DNA of 6,302 nucleotides from Rhodospirillales bacterium (GTDB taxonomy: Bacteria; Pseudomonadota; Alphaproteobacteria; ATCC43930; CGMCC-115725): the NCBI GenBank assembly GCA_015654725.1, contig JAATGI010000112.1:1-6302 (forward strand), written 5' to 3'. Position 1 is the stretch's first letter. Each line of letters starts with the position of its first letter. The translations under genes and the position numbers were made by a program. The notes below the pieces were generated by a model that was given only the letters and a program-made list of their open reading frames with translations, had not been told where the DNA came from and did no database searches. Of the stretch, positions 1 through 5,749 are shown in pieces.

Positions 1-2
1 AC

Positions 3-2705
3 GGCGCGCCACAGCGCGCCCCGGTGACCGCGATTCTAGCGGACGCCCTGGAGCGGGGCCGCGCCGAGGTGCGCGCCCGGTTCGACCAGACCAATCGCGG
101 CACCGAGGCGGCGCGCGAACTTAGCTTTTTGACCGATCAGATCATCCGCTGTCTCTACGAATTCGTGCTGAGTTCGGTCTATCCGCCGGCCGATCCCGCC
201 GCGGGCGAGGGCATGACGCTGGTCGCCGTGGGCGGCTATGGCCGGGGCGAACTGGCGCCGTTCTCGGACATCGATCTGTTGTTCCTGCAATCCGGCAAGG
301 CGGCCCCGCGCACCGAGCAGGTCGCCGAATACCTGCTCTATGTGCTGTGGGATTTGCGTCTCAAGGTCGGGCACGCGACGCGCACGGTCGCCGATTCGAT
401 CCGGCACGCCAAGGACGACGTCACGATTCGCACGGCGCTGCTCGAAGCACGCTATCTCACCGGCGAACAGGTTCTGTTCCTCGAATTGAAGCGCCGGTTC
501 GAGACCGAGATCATCAAGGGCAGCGCCGTCAAGTTCCTCGAGGCGAAGCTCAAGGAGCGCGACGAGCGGCACGCGCGCCTCGGGGATTCGCGCTATCTGG
601 TCGAACCCAATGTCAAGGAAGGCAAAGGAGGCTTGCGCGATCTCCATACCTTGTTCTGGATCGCGAAATACATTTACCGCGTCGACGACATCGAGAAGCT
701 GGTCGCGCACAACGTCCTATCGCCCGGCGAAGCGAAGCGTTTCGAGCGGGCGCTGGATTTCCTGCTGACCGTTCGCTGCCACTTGCATTTCCTCGGGGGC
801 CGCGCGGACGACCGCCTGACCTTCGACCGCCAGCGCGAGGTGGCGGCGCTGATGGGCTATACCGACCATACCGGCATGTCCGGCGTCGAGCGCTTCATGA
901 AGCATTATTTCCTGGTGGCGAAGGATGTCGGCGACCTGACGCGGATTTTCTGCGCGCTCCTGGAATCCGAGCAGCACAAACCGGGGCGCTTCTCCTGGCG
1001 CAATTGGGGCCGCAAGCGCGCGCTCGAAGGTTTCGTCATGGATAGCGGGCGGCTCGATGTCGCGAGCGAAGACGCCTTTCGCGACGATCGGGTCAATTTC
1101 ATCCGCCTATTTCAGGTGGCGCAGGAACACGAACTCGATATCCACCCGCACGCGCTGCGACTGATTTCGCGTTCGCTCAAGCTGGTGGACGGCGCGTTGC
1201 GGGCCGATCCAGAGGCCAACCGCTTGTTCCTGGCGATGCTGACCTCGCGCAAGGACCCTGAAATAGCCTTGCGGCGCTTGAACGAGGCCGGCGTGTTCGG
1301 CCGTTTCGTGCCCGATTTCGGCCGCGTCGTCGCCCAGATGCAATACGACATGTATCACACCTACACCGTCGATGAGCATTCGCTCATGGCGATCGGCATT
1401 CTGCACAAGATCGAAACCGGCGAATTGAAGAACGAGGTCCCGCTGGCGACCGAGATCATGCCGACGATCGATTCGCGCCGCGTGCTTTATCTGGCGACGC
1501 TGTTGCACGACATCGCCAAAGGGCGCGGCGGCGATCATTCCGTGCTCGGCGCCGAGGTCGCGGACAAGGTCGGGCCGCGCCTGGGCTTCAGCGCGGAGGA
1601 GACCGAGACGACATCGTGGCTGGTGCGGTGGCATCTTCTCATGAGCAACACCGCGCAAAAGCTGGACCTCGACGACGACGAGACGATCCGCGGCTTCGTC
1701 GCGCAGGTGCAATCGCCCGAGCGGCTGAAACTGCTGTTGGTTCTTACCGTCGCCGACATCCGCGCGGTCGGGCCAAAGATCTGGAACGGCTGGAAGGCGG
1801 CGCTGTTGCGCAAGCTGTTCACGCAATCGCTCGAACTGATGGCGGGCGGCATGGTCGAGGAAGGCCGCGCCGCTCGGATCGCGGCCGCGCAAGCCACGGC
1901 GCGCGAACGCCTGAAGGATTTCAGCGACACGGAATTCGAGGCCTATCGCGCCAAGACCTATCCCTATTACTGGCTCGCCTTCGATGCCGAGGCGCAGGAG
2001 CGCCACGCCCGGCTGATGCGCGAGGCCGAACGCGACGACGCGCCGCTCGCGGTCAAGACCAGGGTCGATCTGGCGCGCGCGGTCACCGAGGTCGTGGTCT
2101 ACACCGCCGACCATGCCGGCCTGTTTTGGCGCCTCGCGGCCGCCTTGGCGCTCGCCGGCGCCAATGTCGTCGACGCCAAGATTCTGACCATGTCGAACGG
2201 CATGGCGCTCGACACCTTCTGGATTCAGGACCGCGAGGGCGGCGCCTTCGCGCGGCCCGACAAGCTCGCGCGGCTCTCCGTCATGTTCATGCACGTGCTG
2301 CGCGGCAAGCTGAAGCCGCAGATCGAGCTGGCGGCGCCGGTGGGCATCCCGAGCCGCACCCGAGTCTTCACCGTGCTGCCGCGCGTCCTGTTCGACAACA
2401 AGGCCTCGGCGACCCACACCCTCGTCGAAGTGAACGGGCGCGACCGGCCCGGCCTGCTGTACGAAGTGACGCGCGCCATCACCGCGCTCAATCTCCAGAT
2501 TTCGCGGGCCAAGATTTCAACCTTCGGCGAAAAGGTGGTGGACGTGTTCTACGTGAAGGACCTGTTCGGCCACAAAATCGACGATGAGCGCCGGCTGCAA
2601 CGGATCCGCGAGCGCCTGACCAAGGCCTTGGCGGGTCCGGAGCCGGTCGCGGAAAAGCCGGCGGCCCGGCGGCGCGTGCGCGCGCCGCAAGAAGCCGCTG
2701 AATGA
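3..2705 (+). CDS. glnD: Bifunctional [protein-PII] uridylyltransferase / uridylyl-removing enzyme (5' end probably outside window)
   Basis: GlnD is the cytoplasmic nitrogen sensor that uridylylates PII proteins (GlnB/GlnK) when glutamine is low and removes UMP when it is high. Numbered from the GTG at 24, four parts are visible. The nucleotidyltransferase motif GGYGRGEL is at 70-77, with metal-binding D82 and D84 in SDIDLLF. The HD hydrolase motif is LLHDIAKGRGGDHS, with H495/D496 and H505. The first ACT domain starts near 690 (VVVYTADHAGLFWRL) and the second near 800 (VEVNGRDRPGLLYEV). A basic, proline/alanine-rich tail follows. The frame stays open to the window edge upstream of 24, that GTG has no Shine-Dalgarno sequence, and the family normally has about 20-40 more residues before GGYGRGEL. 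The real start is therefore probably off the left edge. The domain order and catalytic residues look intact, so I infer a functional enzyme. Confidence 0.97.
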   Translation, partial: GAPQRAPVTAILADALERGRAEVRARFDQTNRGTEAARELSFLTDQIIRCLYEFVLSSVYPPADPAAGEGMTLVAVGGYGRGELAPFSDIDLLFLQSGKAAPRTEQVAEYLLYVLWDLRLKVGHATRTVADSIRHAKDDVTIRTALLEARYLTGEQVLFLELKRRFETEIIKGSAVKFLEAKLKERDERHARLGDSRYLVEPNVKEGKGGLRDLHTLFWIAKYIYRVDDIEKLVAHNVLSPGEAKRFERALDFLLTVRCHLHFLGGRADDRLTFDRQREVAALMGYTDHTGMSGVERFMKHYFLVAKDVGDLTRIFCALLESEQHKPGRFSWRNWGRKRALEGFVMDSGRLDVASEDAFRDDRVNFIRLFQVAQEHELDIHPHALRLISRSLKLVDGALRADPEANRLFLAMLTSRKDPEIALRRLNEAGVFGRFVPDFGRVVAQMQYDMYHTYTVDEHSLMAIGILHKIETGELKNEVPLATEIMPTIDSRRVLYLATLLHDIAKGRGGDHSVLGAEVADKVGPRLGFSAEETETTSWLVRWHLLMSNTAQKLDLDDDETIRGFVAQVQSPERLKLLLVLTVADIRAVGPKIWNGWKAALLRKLFTQSLELMAGGMVEEGRAARIAAAQATARERLKDFSDTEFEAYRAKTYPYYWLAFDAEAQERHARLMREAERDDAPLAVKTRVDLARAVTEVVVYTADHAGLFWRLAAALALAGANVVDAKILTMSNGMALDTFWIQDREGGAFARPDKLARLSVMFMHVLRGKLKPQIELAAPVGIPSRTRVFTVLPRVLFDNKASATHTLVEVNGRDRPGLLYEVTRAITALNLQISRAKISTFGEKVVDVFYVKDLFGHKIDDERRLQRIRERLTKALAGPEPVAEKPAARRRVRAPQEAAE

Positions 2706-2718
2706 CGGGAGCGCCACG

Positions 2719-3300
2719 ATGACGGCAATCACGGCACCGATCGACACGACGCCGAGACTCGTACGCTTCAATTATCTCTGGTACGTCGCGGCGGCGCTGC
2801 TGGTGCTGATCGCGGCGATCGCGAGCCGCGACATCTGGTTCCTCAATTGGGTCCATGTCATGTGCGGCGTGCTGTGGACCGGCATCGATCTGTTCATGGG
2901 CTTCGTGCTCGGCCCGATCCTCAAGATGCTCGATGTCTCGGTGAGGAAGCAGGTGCTGTTGCGGCTGACGCCGCGCACGCTGTTTCTGATGCCGACGCTC
3001 GCCACCGTCACCGGCACGGCGGGCTGGTTCTTGGCCGCCGATCTGGGCTTCACCGCGCTGCCCTGGCCGCAGATCGCCTGGGTCTATGGCGCGCTGGCAC
3101 TCAACACCGTCATGGGCCTGCAGGGCCTGTTCTATCTGCTGCCGACTAATCTCAGGGTCTGTTTCGAGTTGCAAAAGCCCAATCCCGACGGCGCCAAGAT
3201 CGGCCGGATGATGGGAAGCTATTTCTACGCCGTCGCCGCCCAAGGCGTGATGCAAGTCGCCATCATCGTCATCATGGCGAAATTCGTCACCGGGATTTGA
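2719..3300 (+). CDS. Conserved integral membrane protein, function unknown (about 5 helices)
   Basis: This is a 193-residue hydrophobic protein with a hydrophilic N-terminus of about 18 residues. Likely membrane helices lie near residues 19-37, 41-66, 87-108, 117-142 and 165-190. Helix 2 carries His46 and the pattern HVMCGVLWTG. This resembles the H-x(n)-W-x-G helix of small inner-membrane families such as CopD, HemJ and the PuuD N-terminal domain, but the match is too weak to assign a function. The ATG is well supported: GGGAG (2707-2711) lies 7 nt upstream. It starts 13 nt after the glnD stop on the same strand, so co-transcription is likely. Its stop is only 5 nt from the stop of the opposing toxin remnant, and no terminator hairpin is visible between them. 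A role in nitrogen control cannot be inferred from this position alone. Confidence 0.85.
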   Translation: MTAITAPIDTTPRLVRFNYLWYVAAALLVLIAAIASRDIWFLNWVHVMCGVLWTGIDLFMGFVLGPILKMLDVSVRKQVLLRLTPRTLFLMPTLATVTGTAGWFLAADLGFTALPWPQIAWVYGALALNTVMGLQGLFYLLPTNLRVCFELQKPNPDGAKIGRMMGSYFYAVAAQGVMQVAIIVIMAKFVTGI

Positions 3301-3305
3301 GCGTA

Positions 3306-3569
3306 TCAGCGCGGTTTCTTTCGCGTCACGGTGCGGTAGTCGTCATGTTCGCCGACATGGAAGAGTCGATTGACCGTTTTGCCGTTGGCGGCCCTGCGTG
3401 AAAAAAACGCGATTACCCCTGTCGATGCGAAATGACCAGATGCCTTGTAATCCCGATTTCTTTTCGACCTTGAGCGCGTTCTCACTGGAGCGATCCACAA
3501 AATGTCGAACCGTTTCGTCAACTGCATTTTGGATGTGGGGAGGTAGTAATCGGTAAGCGGCCGCGAAAG
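3306..3569 (-). pseudogene. RelE/ParE-like toxin, main 3' part, cut off by the IS and frameshifted
   Basis: Read on the - strand, 3569 to about 3408 encodes FAAAYRLLPPHIQNAVDE, then NALKVEKKSG and GIWSFRIDRGNRVF. Past the seven-base run at 3401-3407 the homologous reading moves to the next frame: RRAANGKTVNRLFHVGEHDDYRTV, ending at a TGA at 3308-3306. An early Lp-x-x-i-q helix, a Lys-rich stretch, a W-S-F-R-[IV] strand, an R-V-F strand and a terminal L-F-H-V-G-x-H-D-x-Y are the order expected of RelE/ParE-superfamily ribonuclease or gyrase toxins. Deleting one T (six instead of seven) restores a single frame. The first 40 nt now lie beyond the IS, at 5102-5141. A TTG in the IS end (3576) opens the same frame after a stop, so a short remnant might still be translated up to the shift. 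I infer a dead toxin; a sequencing error could explain the frameshift but not the IS. Confidence 0.8.
3561..3569. repeat. Target-site duplication, left copy (CCGCGAAAG)
   Basis: CCGCGAAAG directly abuts the left IS end, and an identical copy sits at 5102-5110 beyond the right end. Nine bp is the usual duplication for IS50/IS10-type elements. A G precedes both copies, so 10 bp is also formally possible. Nine bp is preferred because it leaves the 16-bp terminal inverted repeats perfect from the first base. Confidence 0.93.
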
Positions 3570-3585
3570 CTTTCAATTACCCACA
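3570..3585. repeat. IS left terminal inverted repeat (IRL)
   Basis: CTTTCAATTACCCACA is an exact reverse complement of 5086-5101. Beyond it the match weakens: the next base differs, two match, then it is lost. The terminal CT...AG bases form the likely transposase cleavage ends. Confidence 0.95.
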
Positions 3586-3647
3586 TTTGGTCAAGGTCTC
3601 TGAGGGAGCGCACAAACTGTTGCGTAGCAGGAATCGGCTGTGATTCA

Positions 3648-3690
3648 TTGTCTGGCACCGAATCGCGAGGGGAGCGGTGCCAATGGACGA
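3648..3690 (+). promoter_or_regulatory. Hairpin around the transposase ribosome binding site and start codon
   Basis: TGGCACCG (3653-3660) is a perfect 8-bp inverted repeat of CGGTGCCA (3675-3682). The loop is 14 nt and contains the Shine-Dalgarno GGGGAG (3669-3674). The ATG at 3683-3685 follows the stem directly. Beyond it GTC (3650-3652) can pair with GAC (3686-3688), extended by U-G and U-A pairs, which would leave AUG as a three-base bulge. IS10 and IS50 are known to use such structures in read-through transcripts to hide the transposase start. The pairing is seen in the sequence; its function here is inferred. Confidence 0.6.
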
Positions 3691-5083
3691 GGGATGCGAC
3701 GCATGGTTTGATCGTGAGCTTGCTGGCTGCAGTTTTGCGGACGAGCGCCTAAACAAGCGGCTCCGCAAGCTGGTGGTGCGGATCGGGAGCGCCATGGGCC
3801 AAAGCATTCCGCTGGTCTGCCAAGACTGGGCCAACACCAAGGCGGCCTATCGTTTTTTGTCCAACGACCGGGTCAGCGAGGCGGACATTCTGGCCGGTCA
3901 CTTTCAATCGACGCGTGACCGTACGGTTGCCACCGATGGTCCCGTCCTCGTGCTCCATGACACGACCGAGTTCACCTATCAAAGAGAGAACATGGAAGCG
4001 ATCGGGATAACCAAGAGCATAAACAGCGGACGGGACAAGGCGGGGCGCCTGAGATCGCACACGGTTTGCGGCATCCTGATGCACTCGAGCCTTGTGGTGA
4101 CAACCGAAGGGCTGCCACTCGGGCTGGCGGCCGTCAAATTCTGGACCCGGAAGAAATTCAAAGGGACCGCCGCGCTCAAGAAGAAGATCAATCCGACGCG
4201 CGTTCCCATCGAGAAGAAGGAAAGCGTCCGGTGGCTGGAAAATATCCAGCAATCCACGGAGCTTCTCGGTGACTCAGGGCGATGCATCCACATCGGTGAT
4301 CGCGAGAGCGACATCTATGAGCTTTTCTGCGCGGCCCAGAAAGTCAGAACGCATTTCCTGATCAGGACCTGCGTCGACCGCTTGGCCGGAGACGGGGATC
4401 ACACGATCGCCGACGAGATGGAAGCGGTCGCGGTCAAAGGCCTGCATCGCATCGACGTCAGAGATAGCAACGGTAATCCGGACGAAGCCGTTCTCGAGAT
4501 CCGGTATCGTAAGATCCGCGTCCGGCCGCCGATCGGAAAGCAAAAACGCTATCCCGCGCTGACATTGACCGTGATCCATGCTCAAGAGCGCGGCACGCCG
4601 AAGAACAGAAAGAAGATCGACTGGAAGTTGATTACCGATCTGCCTGTTGGCTCCCCCGCGGACGCCATCGGGAAGCTCGAATGGTATGCTTTGAGATGGA
4701 AGATCGAGGTGTTCCACAAGATCCTCAAATCAGGCTGCAAAGCCGAGGAATCGAAGCTCAGGACCGCCCAGCGTTTGGCCAATCTGGTCTCGGTCTTTTG
4801 CATCCTGAGTTGGCGGGTCTTCTGGATGACGATGCTCAATCGCTCAGCTCCGGATGCGCTGCCAACTCTCGCATTGACCGCGACCGAAATCGCCGTGCTC
4901 GATCGCCTCGTGAACGACAAGCCCAAAGTTCGATGGAAAACCCTCTCGCATTATCTGATCAAGATCGCAAGGCTCGGCGGCTATCTCGCCCGCGCCAACG
5001 ATCCTCCACCTGGCAACACCGTCATGTGGCGCGGACTATCGCGGCTGACCGACATCGCGCTGGGCGCCTCCGTCGGAGCGTAA
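3683..5083 (+). CDS. IS4-family (Tn5/IS50-like) DDE transposase
   Basis: This 466-residue enzyme catalyses cut-and-paste transposition of the surrounding IS by binding its 16-bp ends. The N-terminal part (about residues 5-65), with WFDRELAGCSFADERLNKRL and QDWANTKAAYRFL, matches the Tn5-type transposase DNA-binding domain. The RNase H-like core has catalytic D93 (LVLHDTTEF), D206 (IHIGDRESDIYE) and E342. E342 lies in YALRWKIEVFHKILK, which gives the IS4-family signature Y335-(2)-R338-(3)-E342-(6)-K349. A C-terminal dimerisation-type region follows. The ATG at 3683 is preferred over an in-frame GTG at 3677, because GGGGAG (3669-3674) lies 8 nt from the ATG but only 2 nt from the GTG. The length is close to that of Tn5 transposase (476 residues), and I see no stop or missing catalytic residue, so it is probably active. 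A hairpin covers its start site. Confidence 0.96.
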   Translation: MDEGCDAWFDRELAGCSFADERLNKRLRKLVVRIGSAMGQSIPLVCQDWANTKAAYRFLSNDRVSEADILAGHFQSTRDRTVATDGPVLVLHDTTEFTYQRENMEAIGITKSINSGRDKAGRLRSHTVCGILMHSSLVVTTEGLPLGLAAVKFWTRKKFKGTAALKKKINPTRVPIEKKESVRWLENIQQSTELLGDSGRCIHIGDRESDIYELFCAAQKVRTHFLIRTCVDRLAGDGDHTIADEMEAVAVKGLHRIDVRDSNGNPDEAVLEIRYRKIRVRPPIGKQKRYPALTLTVIHAQERGTPKNRKKIDWKLITDLPVGSPADAIGKLEWYALRWKIEVFHKILKSGCKAEESKLRTAQRLANLVSVFCILSWRVFWMTMLNRSAPDALPTLALTATEIAVLDRLVNDKPKVRWKTLSHYLIKIARLGGYLARANDPPPGNTVMWRGLSRLTDIALGASVGA

Positions 5084-5085
5084 AT

Positions 5086-5101
5086 TGTGGGTAATTGAAA
5101 G
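5086..5101. repeat. IS right terminal inverted repeat (IRR)
   Basis: TGTGGGTAATTGAAAG is the exact reverse complement of the left end at 3570-3585. It begins 2 nt after the transposase stop codon (5081-5083), so the 3' noncoding part of the element is minimal. Confidence 0.95.
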
Positions 5102-5110
5102 CCGCGAAAG
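5102..5110. repeat. Target-site duplication, right copy (CCGCGAAAG)
   Basis: This is identical to 3561-3569 and directly abuts the right IS end. Joining 5111 onward to 3569 downward on the - strand, with one copy of this 9-mer, restores the toxin reading frame across the site. Confidence 0.93.
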
Positions 5111-5141
5111 ACGGCAAGATGATGACGCGTCTCGACTCCAT
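5102..5141 (-). pseudogene. RelE/ParE-like toxin, 5' fragment cut off by the IS
   Basis: The ATG at 5141-5139 follows the TGA (5144-5142) of the upstream gene directly and in the same frame, so translation was probably coupled. The fragment encodes MESRRVIILPSFA. The hydrophobic first strand (VIILPSF) is what a RelE/ParE-fold toxin should begin with. The frame runs through the 9-bp target sequence and continues exactly as FAAAYRLLPP in the piece at 3569, on the other side of the IS. With the IS and one target copy removed, the two pieces total 295 nt. That is one more than a multiple of three, matching the single-base frameshift in the distal piece. As it stands, this stub reads into the IS right end. 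Confidence 0.75.
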
Positions 5142-5699
5142 TCACTTGCGCAGCGCGCGCAAGGAAGCGGCGGTAGCCTTTCCCGAATTGAAGATTGGTC
5201 CATCTGCTGCGTGCTCGTTTATCAAATCGGCACGGCTAATTTCCAACTTAAGCCTTGCGTCGCGGTAGGCCTCGAGTTCAGTCGCAACCGCGTCCTCGAT
5301 GCGATCAAAAATGTCCTCGCAAATCTGAAAAAATCGGCGGTGCAGTGGCTTTTTTAACTTTGCGCCAATGGATCTGTTTTTCTTAATCATTTCCAAAGCC
5401 GGCGCAAATTCCTTGGCACGATTCTTTTCCCGGTCGAGAAGCGCCTTTATAAGGACCGACAGTTCTTCTGAGGTGCATTCGACTTCTTCTACCCTGGAGC
5501 AAAGCCCATTGAGCGCAACTTTGAGCTTACTGTTATGGCGCTCCAATTGACCCAGCAGGTCCTCTCCGGCCTGCGCAAACCTAAGACCCCTCTCCACCAG
5601 ATTCGTGGCACCCCCACGCGAAAGGGGCGCATCAATTTTCAGCGTCGCGCGTGGCGGCGATGGCAACCTGTCAAGGGTTATGGACTCGATCTGGGACAT
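5142..5699 (-). CDS. Helical/coiled-coil protein of unknown function, candidate antitoxin of the adjoining toxin gene
   Basis: This is a 185-residue protein that I do not recognise. The N-terminus (about 1-32) is polar and proline-containing. Long charged helices are likely at about 34-96 and 100-162 (for example GEDLLGQLERHNSKLKVAL and FDRIEDAVATELEAYRDARL). A short tail follows, HAADGPIFNSGKATAASLRALRK at 163-185. There is no signal peptide or membrane segment. I chose the ATG at 5699-5697 because the same frame further upstream only shadows dnaJ. A GGAAG lies 14 nt upstream, which is a weak ribosome binding site. The stop directly abuts the ATG of a RelE/ParE-like toxin, the usual order of antitoxin then toxin, but classical antitoxins are about 70-100 residues, so this would be long. 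Base composition is clearly more AT-rich than dnaJ or glnD, which suggests acquisition. It could instead be an unrelated co-transcribed gene. Confidence 0.75.
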   Translation of the reverse strand: MSQIESITLDRLPSPPRATLKIDAPLSRGGATNLVERGLRFAQAGEDLLGQLERHNSKLKVALNGLCSRVEEVECTSEELSVLIKALLDREKNRAKEFAPALEMIKKNRSIGAKLKKPLHRRFFQICEDIFDRIEDAVATELEAYRDARLKLEISRADLINEHAADGPIFNSGKATAASLRALRK

Positions 5700-5710
5700 A
5701 ACAACTAAAC

Positions 5711-5734
5711 TGACTTCCACAATCGCGTAAGTCA
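5711..5734. promoter_or_regulatory. Inverted repeat TGACTT-N12-AAGTCA, possible operator/promoter of the toxin-antitoxin-like module
   Basis: TGACTT (5711-5716) and AAGTCA (5729-5734) are perfect 6-bp inverted half-sites separated by 12 nt. They lie in the 50-nt gap between dnaJ and the coiled-coil gene, 12-35 nt before that gene's ATG. On the - strand the distal arm overlaps TTGACT (5735-5730), a good -35 match, but no convincing -10 follows at 16-18 nt. Toxin-antitoxin modules commonly bind such palindromes to repress themselves. The repeat is seen; its role is inferred. Confidence 0.35.
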
Positions 5735-5749
5735 ACGCGGGCTTCCAAA

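Larger units (their letters stand above)
3570..5101 (+). mobile_element. Complete IS4-family insertion sequence (IS50/Tn5-like subgroup), 1532 bp
   Basis: The element is bounded by perfect 16-bp inverted repeats (CTTTCAATTACCCACA at 3570-3585 and its complement at 5086-5101) and by a 9-bp target duplication. It carries one transposase gene that fills most of its length, with a 113-nt leader on the left and only 18 nt after the stop. The length, single DDE transposase, IR size and duplication length all fit the IS4 family. It interrupts a - strand toxin gene after that gene's first 40 nt and is itself transcribed in the opposite direction. The exact duplication and undamaged transposase suggest a recent insertion. 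I cannot name the specific IS without a database. Confidence 0.96.

Noticed and set aside
24..26. GTG as the true glnD start
   Set aside because: The frame is open upstream to the window edge, no Shine-Dalgarno is present, and GlnD proteins normally have a longer N-terminus before GGYGRGEL.
1107..2417. 436-codon open frame antisense to glnD
   Set aside because: It has the Arg/His/Gln-rich composition of a GC-rich antisense shadow, no ribosome binding site and no recognisable domain, and glnD covers the interval completely.
1616..2587. 323-codon open frame on the + strand inside glnD
   Set aside because: It is an out-of-frame shadow, extremely rich in Arg, Gly and Ala, and overlaps the HD and ACT regions of glnD.
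2488..3255. 255-codon open frame antisense to the glnD end and the membrane protein
   Set aside because: It has low-complexity charged composition and spans two well-supported + strand genes.
3296..3310. Bidirectional terminator between the convergent genes
   Set aside because: The stops are only 5 nt apart, and I found no GC stem followed by a T run here.
3749..4717. Several open frames antisense to the transposase
   Set aside because: They are shadows of the transposase gene, with no domain and no start signals.
5085..5550. Two + strand open frames (5085-5357 and 5368-5550)
   Set aside because: Both are antisense to the coiled-coil gene, and the first starts inside the IS end. They have no convincing ribosome binding site or protein-like pattern.
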